Assembly (NCBI GenBank): GCA_964427425.1
Contig: CAYRUD010000020.1
Coordinates: 1 to 16,423, forward strand
Direction: 5' to 3'
Source of the DNA: CAYRUD01 sp964427425
GTDB lineage: Bacteria > Chlamydiota > Chlamydiia > Chlamydiales > FEN-1388
Length of the DNA: 16,423 bases
How positions within the stretch are numbered: position 1 is the stretch's first letter; each line of letters starts with the position of its first letter. The notes beneath the pieces were generated by a model. It did no database searches. It saw only the letters and a program-made list of their open reading frames with translations, and was not told the origin of the DNA. Positions 6,685-14,411 of this stretch are shown piece by piece. The position numbers were made by a program, and so were the translations under genes.

Positions 6685-6689
6685 CGAGA

Positions 6690-7802
6690 TTAGAAAATAC
6701 TACCAGATTTCTTTTTGACATTCATCATGTCCTCGATGTCCTGGTCAATTTCTGAGAGAGGAGCTTTACCACCTGTGGGTTGTGCCACTACTCCGCGAGG
6801 AACACGATCAGCTTGTTCTTGTGGAACATCAACAGCCTCAATCTTAATGTCTTGCAACAACTCAGTTGCAAGGTCAAGGAAGTCTTGCTCAACCATTGGG
6901 GTAAACTCTTTACCTTGTTTAGCAGCTTGCGCTTTGCGCCGAGCCACTTCACCATAAATCTCGCGCTCCAAGCGATTGGCTACTCGCTCATTGGTTTTCA
7001 AAATTGGAAATTGTTCATACAGCTTATTCTCAATACTCTTGGTATTTTTCTCAGCCTGGGCGCGCTCGTTGGCTATCGCATACTCTTCGCTCATCGCTTC
7101 CTGCATCATGCCAAACTGCAAGCTACCAAGATTGCCACCAACCAATGCTTGTTGGAAAGCCATCGTTGTGTTGCGCACTAAATCTCGAGCAAAGCTGTCC
7201 ATGTCATAAGTGCCATCATCAAGCACATAGTCTTTTGAGTTAGGGATCTTCACATCAACAAGCGGAGTTTTCTTTGCCAACTCGATGTACTGTTGAGCAG
7301 CTTTCTTTTGCTCACGCTTTTCAGTGGGGGTTGTTGCAGAAGCGGTTGCGGTTTGTCGTAAACGAGTGAGTGTACGCTGCAATTCTTTATACGCCTTCTC
7401 AGCTTCTTCTGGAGTTTTGAACGTACCCCACTTGAGATTGAGTGCGCGATTTACTTCTTCGTCACTTGGCTTTTCTGGCTGTTTTCCGTCTTTTGGTTGT
7501 TCACCTTCTTTAGGTTTTCCTGACTCAGCATCATCGCCCTTGTCGCTTCCCTGAGTTCCCGACTCTGCTCCCTCTCCAGTCTGATCTGGCTTTCCTGCAT
7601 CGCCTTCACCGCCATCACTGGCACTCTCTCCGCCCTTGGTGGAGTCGTCTGGAGTTTGGGTTGTGTCTGGTTGATTACTGTTAGTGGTCGCATCATCGCC
7701 TCCATTATCACCTGGATCGGGATTGTCTGCTAGTACATCCATAATCTCCTGTTCATCGGAGGTTGGATCAACACCGTTTAGGAAGGAGGGTTTGTCTGTC
7801 AT
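6690..7802 (-). CDS. Capsid scaffold-like protein
   Basis: This 370-residue protein lies directly before the capsid gene, the usual place for a scaffolding protein. Residues about 25-112 are a low-complexity acidic region rich in Asp, Gly, Ser, Pro and Glu. This is followed by LKWGTFKTPEEAEKAYKELQ (123-142), a motif often seen in phage scaffold or capsid assembly proteins. A long charged helical part runs to about 320 (RAQAEKNTKSIENKLYEQFP and EIYGEVARRKAQAAKQGK). The C-terminus (IDQDIEDMMNVKKKSGSIF) ends basic, as capsid-binding tails of scaffolds do. An AAAAAGG lies about 13 bases before ATG. No protease motif was seen, so this does not look like a maturation protease. Function is inferred from composition and position. 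Confidence 0.7.
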   Translation of the reverse strand: MTDKPSFLNGVDPTSDEQEIMDVLADNPDPGDNGGDDATTNSNQPDTTQTPDDSTKGGESASDGGEGDAGKPDQTGEGAESGTQGSDKGDDAESGKPKEGEQPKDGKQPEKPSDEEVNRALNLKWGTFKTPEEAEKAYKELQRTLTRLRQTATASATTPTEKREQKKAAQQYIELAKKTPLVDVKIPNSKDYVLDDGTYDMDSFARDLVRNTTMAFQQALVGGNLGSLQFGMMQEAMSEEYAIANERAQAEKNTKSIENKLYEQFPILKTNERVANRLEREIYGEVARRKAQAAKQGKEFTPMVEQDFLDLATELLQDIKIEAVDVPQEQADRVPRGVVAQPTGGKAPLSEIDQDIEDMMNVKKKSGSIF

Positions 7803-7845
7803 AGTCTTTTAGTTACCTTTTTATAATTGCTTATTACTCATAGTA

Positions 7846-8175
7846 TCAGCTCTTTGAAAAACGATCAAGGTTTTCTTCCAGCTTGGGAACGAACCTCACC
7901 CACTTCCCATCAACCTTCTGCATGATCTTACCACCAACAATGTTCCAGAGGTGAGGAGGGTGCAGACGAAATACAACAGGGTCACGATGAGGTGGATTGA
8001 TGCACTCAGCAAGTCGCATGGAATGGTTGCTAATTCTGAAACGAAGTGCGTCCCACTCCTCAGCAGAAAACGCAGGAATGGCATCGGGTTCTGTGATCTC
8101 AACATACTTCGAGTCCTTAGACCGTTTAACCGATTCCCACCACGCTTCTCTGGAAATCTTATTGGTGTCACTCAT
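7846..8175 (-). CDS. Hypothetical protein, 109 residues
   Basis: I place the start at the ATG at 8175 (MSDTNKISREAWWESVKRSK), because it overlaps the end of the previous gene as ATGAGTGA, a classic coupling arrangement. The frame is also open upstream, but that part reads as the antisense of nothing useful and overlaps the neighbour more heavily. The protein is soluble, with WDALRFRISNHSMRLAECIN and RLHPPHLWNIVGG near the middle and a charged C-terminus (PKLEENLDRFSKS). It has no membrane segment and no motif that I recognise. It lies in the portal-to-scaffold segment, so a minor head role is possible but unproved. Confidence 0.7.
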   Translation of the reverse strand: MSDTNKISREAWWESVKRSKDSKYVEITEPDAIPAFSAEEWDALRFRISNHSMRLAECINPPHRDPVVFRLHPPHLWNIVGGKIMQKVDGKWVRFVPKLEENLDRFSKS

Positions 8176-8497
8176 CTTCTTGCTTCTTTCTGGCTTTTTC
8201 AAGCTCAGCGTTTGCTTGATCGGCAACGCCCCTAAAATCATCAACCACCTGCAATACACCAGCATAATACCCTATGTAATACTCAAGGGAAACTTCCTCT
8301 TTATTCATGCTCGCTGGAGCGCGCAGTGAGAAGTACGCATCAGCCTCAATGCGATCCATGAGTGATTGGTAGTGCTTAAAACCTGGTTGGGAAATTAACC
8401 GAGTGATCTCAACAGCTGATCGGATTCTTCTCTCCGCTGCTTCTCGAACTCCGCTTGCCTCTTCAATTCGTGTGGTTGTTGATAATACTCTTGCCAT
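8168..8497 (-). CDS. Small helical phage protein, start uncertain
   Basis: The conserved-looking part is ISQPGFKHYQSLMDRIEADA followed by LEYYIGYYAGVLQVVDDF and a charged helical tail (NAELEKARKKQEDE). This matches a common type of small protein in phage head operons, in which a PG.. motif is followed by an amphipathic helix and a GyyaGl..v segment. The frame is open far upstream, but the zinc-motif gene covers that stretch in another frame. The ATG at 8497 (MARVLSTTTR) gives 109 residues and a 103-base overlap. The ATG at 8359 gives 63 residues without overlap but cuts into the PGF motif. I prefer 8497 with reservation; neither has a clear Shine-Dalgarno. Confidence 0.6.
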   Translation of the reverse strand: MARVLSTTTRIEEASGVREAAERRIRSAVEITRLISQPGFKHYQSLMDRIEADAYFSLRAPASMNKEEVSLEYYIGYYAGVLQVVDDFRGVADQANAELEKARKKQEDE

Positions 8498-8868
8498 TCT
8501 CGATGACTCTTGTATGGAATGTTGAAGTCGCCTTCGGAACGATTCAATATATCTTCGGGTGTCGCCCCTTCCATGTCCAATCGCCAACTTGGGATGTTCT
8601 TCATCGCTGGCGCTCTGCTTCTCAGATGAGCGTTTGCCTTGATGTACTCCTGCGTCCTTCGGTCTACGCAACCAGGGCAGAAATCCGCTGAGAACTTGAG
8701 GAATTGACCGCTTGAACATAGTATGGTTTTGTTCTTCCATTGTTTACACTTTTTGCAGTTTATAGTGCGCTGCTCGTACTGGTAGAACGGCATGTGTCTA
8801 TCCTCGACTTCTCGAGTCACATACGTTTCTCCCAGGCCGTAGTCGCGCCGTAGGTAGATTGTGTTCAT
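8395..8868 (-). CDS. Zinc-ribbon-like hypothetical protein
   Basis: This 157-residue protein has two CxxC pairs, C38/C41 (NCKKCKQW) and C64/C67 (DFCPGCVD), spaced as in a small zinc ribbon. It ends in a charged helical tail (QPHELKRQAEFEKQRREESD). Its ATG follows the TAG of the portal gene by one base, so translation is probably coupled to portal. A second ATG at 8793 (MPFYQYEQRT) has the better Shine-Dalgarno (GAGG, eight bases away) and would give 132 residues keeping all four cysteines. Role in the particle or in DNA binding is unknown. The end overlaps the next gene on the same strand. Confidence 0.7.
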   Translation of the reverse strand: MNTIYLRRDYGLGETYVTREVEDRHMPFYQYEQRTINCKKCKQWKNKTILCSSGQFLKFSADFCPGCVDRRTQEYIKANAHLRSRAPAMKNIPSWRLDMEGATPEDILNRSEGDFNIPYKSHREWQEYYQQPHELKRQAEFEKQRREESDQLLRSLG

Positions 8869-8869
8869 A

Positions 8870-11020
8870 CTATTGCGAGATAGCTTGGGCGTTTAGTATT
8901 GAAGCCAAAGGATCTGGCTGTTGAGCTATCTGGTCAGATTGTAGCACTTCACTACTACCTATGGGAAGAGTATTACCCATTGGCATAGCTGGTGTCAATC
9001 CCCCTGGTTGCATACCAGGCACAGTTGGTTGTGTTACACCTGGTTGCGGAGCAGCTGCGCTCAGAGCTTGTTGAAGTAATTGCTGTCCAGTTCCACCTGA
9101 GTTTTGATCCACAGTTTCACCTTTTGCCTTCATAGCTGCGCGAGCTTCCTGTCGTGCGCGCACCCAATAAATTGCATCGGTGATACCGTTAGCTTGCAAG
9201 AACTTGAGCAAGAACTTGTCATACACTTCATCAGGCATATCTTTGAACGCACCCTTCTCAGTAGCAAACCGATCTGCCACACCATTGAGTCGCATGGCTT
9301 CTGCCTGTTGGTCGATAACCATTGAAGAGTTTGGTACCACTTTCAAGTCCATAAACCCAGCAATTGACTTGAGATCACCAGCCGAGATCTTCTGCTCAAC
9401 AGTGTGTCCCATATCACCCGAAACACGGCGTACACGGTCTTTGGAAATAAACTGACGAGAGAACTCAAGCATGAAATAACCAAGCGCCTTGAGCGTTACT
9501 TTTTCAAACAATCGAGACTTCACAATAAAGCGAGCGTTGGCCACTTCTTGAATCAAGCGCATACCGCCATAGGTTCGACCAGCTACCGTACCACCCTCAA
9601 CACCCTGAGCATAGTCGTTCAAACCAGAAATACCTTTGATGGTGGCCACCAGGTTCTCTGCCTCTTTGTACGCACTGGCCGTGACATCGTTTCCAGAAAT
9701 CACCCGCACCGCGCGCTCAACATCTTTCACCGCAGTTGTGGTGTTCGGAATTGGCACAAACTCATCATTGGCGTTGCTCATCATCTTTGGGTTCCAGAGC
9801 CAGTATTGAAGCATCGACTGGAGCAAGTTATCAAAGCGCATGTTCATCAGGTCATTAGCGCCATCTTCGAGTTTTTTGATTGAGTCAATTTCACCGCGTG
9901 AGAAGTAGGAGTGTGGAATCACGACGTCATGGACGTGAATGAAAGGTGGTTTCTTGATGTCGTAAGGATTGTCGATGCCCTCACTTTCGCGATCACCGTT
10001 TGGCTTTACCATTCCGCCAGCCACTTTGTTGTTGGCAATCAAGCCCTCTTTACCAGAAGAACCAGTACCAGTCAGTCCCCACTGCTCATTAACAAACACA
10101 TGCACCTTGCCCTCGTTATCCCACATCTTATCAACGCGAAGCAGTGGAACCTTTTCATCATCAGTTGAAAACGCGGTTTGATCTTCAATGGCAAACAGGT
10201 TGTAGTATTCCCACATGAAGTTCTTGGAAATTGGAGAGTCATCGGCTGGGTTGAAGTAGGTATCTTTGGTTGCGTGTTTGGCGCGGATGTCTTGCATCAC
10301 CGAGTCGTCATACCCAAAACGCTTGGCCTCATCTTCCAGATCATCAATGGTCATCAGCTCACGCTCAATCTGATAGCGGAACCGACCAGGCTCAACCATA
10401 ATCCAATCACCAAAATAAAAGAAGAAAGGCAGGTGTGTGAGATCAAAGTCATCCAACCAGGGTGACTCAGCAAACTCCTTGCCATACTTCACCTCATCCT
10501 CAACGCCGAGCTTCTGCGCAGCTGCAATAACTTTTTGAATATCCTTTTCGTTCTTGAAACCAGCGCGTTCAAGTGTCGCCATGTACCGAGCAATCTGTCG
10601 TGTTTGTCTGCGCCACATTGGACGACCAACCGCGTTACCAGTTATCAAACACTCCTTCACCATACGCTGTAGCTTCAAATAAATAGGCTCGCCCAAAAGT
10701 TCGAGCTTGGGGTTATCATACTGAGAACCAACCACAATCTTGGCCAGATCCTCATACTTAACATCCGCAGCTTCCTGAGCAATAAAATTAAACTCAGGAT
10801 CTTTGCCAATAAGTCGGGGTAACACAGTCTCAACCACCTCATACGAAAGCGACAAACTCATCTTAGAAAAGAAGGGGTAATTCTGATCGCCATTGGTGCC
10901 AGCGTCCAACCTACCAAAGTAGTGTTTGTAGTTGTCAATGGAGCGCTGCCAGTGTGGTTCGGCCAGACTCATCGACTGCTTCATGCGCTCTTTGTATAGT
11001 GAAAGGATGTCTTTGCTCAT
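8870..11020 (-). CDS. Portal protein
   Basis: This 716-residue protein follows terminase at a distance of five bases and has the length of P22-type portals. Recognisable segments are the N-terminal helix with WQRSIDNYKHYFGRLD and the conserved LPRLIGKDPEFNF (67-79), ECLITGNAVGRPMWRR (123-138) and PHSYFSRGEIDSIKKLEDGA (369-388), all typical of portal clip and stem regions. Then come GRTYGGMRLIQEVANARF (481-498) and the VVPNSSM segment (561-567). The C-terminal 75 residues are rich in Gln, Pro, Gly and Ala, as in many portals of this group. The dodecameric portal forms the DNA channel, binds terminase outside and the adaptor after packaging. Start context is AACTACTATG without a Shine-Dalgarno, suggesting coupling to terminase. 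Confidence 0.85.
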   Translation of the reverse strand: MSKDILSLYKERMKQSMSLAEPHWQRSIDNYKHYFGRLDAGTNGDQNYPFFSKMSLSLSYEVVETVLPRLIGKDPEFNFIAQEAADVKYEDLAKIVVGSQYDNPKLELLGEPIYLKLQRMVKECLITGNAVGRPMWRRQTRQIARYMATLERAGFKNEKDIQKVIAAAQKLGVEDEVKYGKEFAESPWLDDFDLTHLPFFFYFGDWIMVEPGRFRYQIERELMTIDDLEDEAKRFGYDDSVMQDIRAKHATKDTYFNPADDSPISKNFMWEYYNLFAIEDQTAFSTDDEKVPLLRVDKMWDNEGKVHVFVNEQWGLTGTGSSGKEGLIANNKVAGGMVKPNGDRESEGIDNPYDIKKPPFIHVHDVVIPHSYFSRGEIDSIKKLEDGANDLMNMRFDNLLQSMLQYWLWNPKMMSNANDEFVPIPNTTTAVKDVERAVRVISGNDVTASAYKEAENLVATIKGISGLNDYAQGVEGGTVAGRTYGGMRLIQEVANARFIVKSRLFEKVTLKALGYFMLEFSRQFISKDRVRRVSGDMGHTVEQKISAGDLKSIAGFMDLKVVPNSSMVIDQQAEAMRLNGVADRFATEKGAFKDMPDEVYDKFLLKFLQANGITDAIYWVRARQEARAAMKAKGETVDQNSGGTGQQLLQQALSAAAPQPGVTQPTVPGMQPGGLTPAMPMGNTLPIGSSEVLQSDQIAQQPDPLASILNAQAISQ

Positions 11021-11025
11021 AGTAG

Positions 11026-13638
11026 TTAGTTATTCAGAAAGTTGTACCTCAGCCCACCAAATGCCCGTTTTACCTTCTGTTCTGTGGTGACTTTCTTCCC
11101 ACCATTATAGACAGCTTTTGCGTCATTTTCATAGTGGTCGATTAGCCACAGGGCGGTGGCAATCGTTTTGATACGCTGACCTTCACCGTACCCTATTACA
11201 ATACTATCCCCCTCCACCCCAATCAAGTCGCTCATCTCCTTGAGCAAACCCTCGTCAGGAACTCGCACTTGCAGACTATCAGCCAAGCTCTTAAAGTAGT
11301 CCACGGCCAGTGGGAGATTTTGCGCCGTAATCCTAAAACCCTCCTTGTACTCAAGCCTTCCTTCATTGTCTGGCTGTAAACACATTAGGTTGTCATATCC
11401 ACGTTTTTGTAGTTCAAGAAGAACTGCACCACCCTCGTAGGCGTTATCCACAATCACCTGTGCCTTGTTGAAAAAATCACCAGCCTTCTCAAGTAACTGC
11501 GCAAACATCATTGTGGAAATGTCTGAACCCTCAATTTTCCCCACGATCTCATTGGTTTGTTTTTGAACAATGTAGGCCACACTCCGCTCGCTGCGCGTTG
11601 CAAAAATAAAAAATGGCTCAGTTGGTTCCAAAAAGAGTTGGTCACTAAACAATGGGTTTTGCACCTCGCGGAAAATTGAGATCAAAGAGTTGCGGGCGTA
11701 GCGATACTTTGGTGGCTTTGCTTCTAAAATTAAAATCTTGTTTGCAGCACGGCGACTCTTCAAATGCTCAACCAATGAGTTCGTTGAGAAGAAGCCACGG
11801 TTATCCTTCATCTTCTTATCAAAGTCAGACAACGCATCAAAGGCAAACCAGCTAGCCATCAACATGTCAGGAGCGTGAGAATCGTAGGTGTACACCGAGA
11901 GGTCGTAGGCGAACTCTTTAACTTTTTTATAAGAGTCAGCATCCATTTTTCCACTTGGGATAATAACTTTTCCTTGATCCATAAGCATAGAAATCTGAGC
12001 AATACCAGTTTCTTCGTGGTATTTTTTGTTGGCCGTGGTACGAAAACCTTCCACGGGAATATCATCACTGGCCAAGTCCTGACGGATCATGTCTTGGTAG
12101 GCCACGTTTTCCACTACCACCTTCACGGGATTAAACCGCGCCACAATATCAATCACCCGCTGCTTCACTTCATCGGGCGACCAACGCCCAGACTCAAGCC
12201 ACAATAAAATACGCCGTCTCTTATCATCAAGACCCCACACCGCAATGGCAGACTTGTCAGCAGTTTTCTTTTTCGAGATAGCCAAGTCAACCCCAACCGC
12301 AATTACTAGGTTGCCGTAGCCAAAGGTATGAGACACACCATCGGTTGCATTGTCCCAACTTGGAACCAATGTCTTTCGGTAGCTGCGCTCAAGCGTTTCG
12401 GTGATGGATTTTTCTGAGAACACCCGCTCGTCAGAGCTGGTCGGCTCGTTCAAATACTGACGCATGAACGCGCCAGGACTCATACTAGCTTTCTTTTCCA
12501 TGAGCTTGTCAAAGCTCCACTTCTCCTGCCAGAGAACTCCGCCCCTTAACTTTTCACCAAGCCCATAATGTCTCATCACCTCTGGTGAAAACACCTTGGT
12601 TGCATCAAGTGCAAGTGGATATTGCACAAGCTCGTATGGTAAAAACCGAACCTCTGGCCTGTCCTCTCGAATAAAAGCTGGGTTGTAAATCAATGCTTTG
12701 AGTTTGAGGCGGATGTCAAAAGATGGGTGCTTGAACAGGTAGTCATAAAGGTCATCTTTGTACCAGGCTGTGCCAGCAATCACGATGCGCCCGTTATCTT
12801 CAAGCACGGGGAGTAACACGTTTTCAAACCAGTCCAAAGTTTTCTGACGCATGGCTGGAGTGCGCGCGGTGTCCATGTCGATGATGTCATCAAGGATAAT
12901 GATGTCAGCGCGTTTGGAAATAATTTTTCCACCAATACCAATACCAGCTACCGAAGGGTCTTTATCAAACGAAGTACGCTCAACGATAAACGCCTTCTCT
13001 CCCCACTTCTTTTCATCCCCAGGCGCGGGTTGGAGTGAGCCATACTTGTCGATCATCACGTGGTTGTTCTCAAGGTGATTGACAATCTGGCGCACAAAGG
13101 AAGTGGCAATTTCCTGGTTGGCCGAGACGATCATAATACGCTTGTTCGGGTTGCGGTACAGCTCCCAGATTGGATAGTGAACCGTAAAACACTGCGACTT
13201 AGCATGGAAGCGGGGAGCAAGTACAATGATGTGCTTATTGATTTTTTTGAGGCCGTGCTTGTCTGATCGGTACAATAAACCATCAGCCCCCTGAATAATT
13301 TTGTTTTCAAGAATCTCGTAGAAAAGTTGGTGGTGCCAGTTGTTTGGGTTCTTGTGGGTGTGGCCAAATGCTTCGTCTACGAAAGAAGTGAGATCAGGGA
13401 TGTCTGTGTTGAGGATGCCCGTGGTGTGAATCTCGGGCGATGACATTGGGTTGCTTGTATCAACAATTTGTTCTTTGGGAGCTTTGGGATTACTTCGCTT
13501 TGCGTTCCTAAACTCAGCAGGAACAGCCATGCCTTTTCGCTTTGGCTCCCACTTTGGTTGTTCAACAACTTCCTCTGGTATCTCGAGTAAATCATCAAGA
13601 CTTTCAAGGTCAACTGGTTGTGGTTTTATCTGCGCCAT
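11026..13638 (-). CDS. terL: Terminase large subunit with an extra degenerate nuclease-like domain
   Basis: This 870-residue packaging motor protein is much longer than the usual 450-650. The ATPase part has Walker A APRFHAKSQ (141-149), Walker B IIILDDIID (246-254) and the coupling motif GTAW (289-292). The RNase H-like nuclease follows at about 440-605, with D451 in GVDLA, E510 in VVVENV and D591 in SHAPDM as likely metal ligands. A second segment at about 640-835 has the outline of another terminase nuclease domain (VIVDNAYEGGAVLLELQKRG, GFRITAQNLPLAVDYFKSLA, LQVRVPDEGLLKEM), but most catalytic acids are replaced. The enzyme cuts concatemeric DNA and pumps it through the portal. No small terminase subunit is visible in the window. 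The start is 20 bases from the start of the divergent glycosyltransferase gene. Confidence 0.9.
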   Translation of the reverse strand: MAQIKPQPVDLESLDDLLEIPEEVVEQPKWEPKRKGMAVPAEFRNAKRSNPKAPKEQIVDTSNPMSSPEIHTTGILNTDIPDLTSFVDEAFGHTHKNPNNWHHQLFYEILENKIIQGADGLLYRSDKHGLKKINKHIIVLAPRFHAKSQCFTVHYPIWELYRNPNKRIMIVSANQEIATSFVRQIVNHLENNHVMIDKYGSLQPAPGDEKKWGEKAFIVERTSFDKDPSVAGIGIGGKIISKRADIIILDDIIDMDTARTPAMRQKTLDWFENVLLPVLEDNGRIVIAGTAWYKDDLYDYLFKHPSFDIRLKLKALIYNPAFIREDRPEVRFLPYELVQYPLALDATKVFSPEVMRHYGLGEKLRGGVLWQEKWSFDKLMEKKASMSPGAFMRQYLNEPTSSDERVFSEKSITETLERSYRKTLVPSWDNATDGVSHTFGYGNLVIAVGVDLAISKKKTADKSAIAVWGLDDKRRRILLWLESGRWSPDEVKQRVIDIVARFNPVKVVVENVAYQDMIRQDLASDDIPVEGFRTTANKKYHEETGIAQISMLMDQGKVIIPSGKMDADSYKKVKEFAYDLSVYTYDSHAPDMLMASWFAFDALSDFDKKMKDNRGFFSTNSLVEHLKSRRAANKILILEAKPPKYRYARNSLISIFREVQNPLFSDQLFLEPTEPFFIFATRSERSVAYIVQKQTNEIVGKIEGSDISTMMFAQLLEKAGDFFNKAQVIVDNAYEGGAVLLELQKRGYDNLMCLQPDNEGRLEYKEGFRITAQNLPLAVDYFKSLADSLQVRVPDEGLLKEMSDLIGVEGDSIVIGYGEGQRIKTIATALWLIDHYENDAKAVYNGGKKVTTEQKVKRAFGGLRYNFLNN

Positions 13639-13658
13639 TAGTGTAAAGTTTCTGTTAT

Positions 13659-14378
13659 ATGCTGACTAAAAACAATAAGAACATTAAACTTCATATCAGT
13701 ATCCCCTGTCTAGGTGAGATAAAAGCAGAGACGTTTGCCAGCTTTATTATGTGGAGCCAGCGTACTCGCATCCCCTTCACCTTTGATATTCAACGCCAGA
13801 CCTACATCCACATGGCGCGCAACCGCGCAGTATACGAGGCCGTTGACCTTGGTGCCACACACCTCATGTTCATTGACTCAGACATTAACTTCCCCGCTGA
13901 CGGCATCGAGACACTACTTGAAGCCAAGAAAGAAATCATCGGTGGCATTTACTACGGACGCATGACTCCTTTTCCAGTTCTCAAAATCAAACACCCAACC
14001 CTTCCAAACGAAATTACCAACCCCAGCCACATCCCTGACGATGTGAACATGTTCCAGGTCGAAGGTATTGGCACAGGGTTCTTGCTCATCGACATGGAAG
14101 TATTCAAAAAAATGGAGCCTCCGTTCTTCTTCCACGCTAAGCCAGAGGACTTTGAGCTGACCAAAAAGCCGTTTCCCTACGATGAGGTGGGTGAGGACAT
14201 CGCTTTCTGTCTAAACGCCCGAAAACACGGCATTGAGGTGTGGGCGCACAACCGCATTGAACTCGGACATGTTGGCAACTCTACCAAAACCAAAGCTGAC
14301 TTCACGCGTTGGATCAAAGAAGAAAAAGAGCGCTACTACGAGGGACTGAAAAACGAAGATACTGCGGTCATGCAGTAG
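13659..14378 (+). CDS. GT-A fold glycosyltransferase
   Basis: This 239-residue protein is the only convincing plus-strand gene. It has the features of a GT-A glycosyltransferase: an N-terminal strand ISIPCLGEIKAETF, HMARNRAVYEAVDLGATHLM (51-70) and the metal/nucleotide-sugar motif FIDSD (71-75, DSD as DxD). Next come GGIYYGR (95-101), GTGFLLIDMEVF (138-149), and the late acidic motif GEDIAFCLNARKHG (178-191) with ELGHVG after it. Similar proteins are common in phages and are presumed to glycosylate a virion protein, DNA or a host surface component; the substrate cannot be told here. It starts 20 bases from the terminase start in divergent orientation and is convergent with the gene at 14412. 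No clear promoter or Shine-Dalgarno was found. Confidence 0.8.
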   Translation: MLTKNNKNIKLHISIPCLGEIKAETFASFIMWSQRTRIPFTFDIQRQTYIHMARNRAVYEAVDLGATHLMFIDSDINFPADGIETLLEAKKEIIGGIYYGRMTPFPVLKIKHPTLPNEITNPSHIPDDVNMFQVEGIGTGFLLIDMEVFKKMEPPFFFHAKPEDFELTKKPFPYDEVGEDIAFCLNARKHGIEVWAHNRIELGHVGNSTKTKADFTRWIKEEKERYYEGLKNEDTAVMQ

Positions 14379-14411
14379 CTTACAATTTTGTTTCCATTAT
14401 TTTTTGAAAGT

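Noticed and set aside
7451..7711. 86-codon minus-strand frame
   Set aside because: An alternate frame of the low-complexity acidic part of the scaffold gene; repetitive codons keep it open.
9404..9883. 159-codon plus-strand frame
   Set aside because: Antisense to the portal gene, with a His-, Arg- and Thr-rich composition typical of reversed codons.
14379..14411. Terminator between the convergent genes
   Set aside because: The 33-base gap is AT-rich with only short, bulged inverted matches, so there is no convincing stem followed by a T tract.
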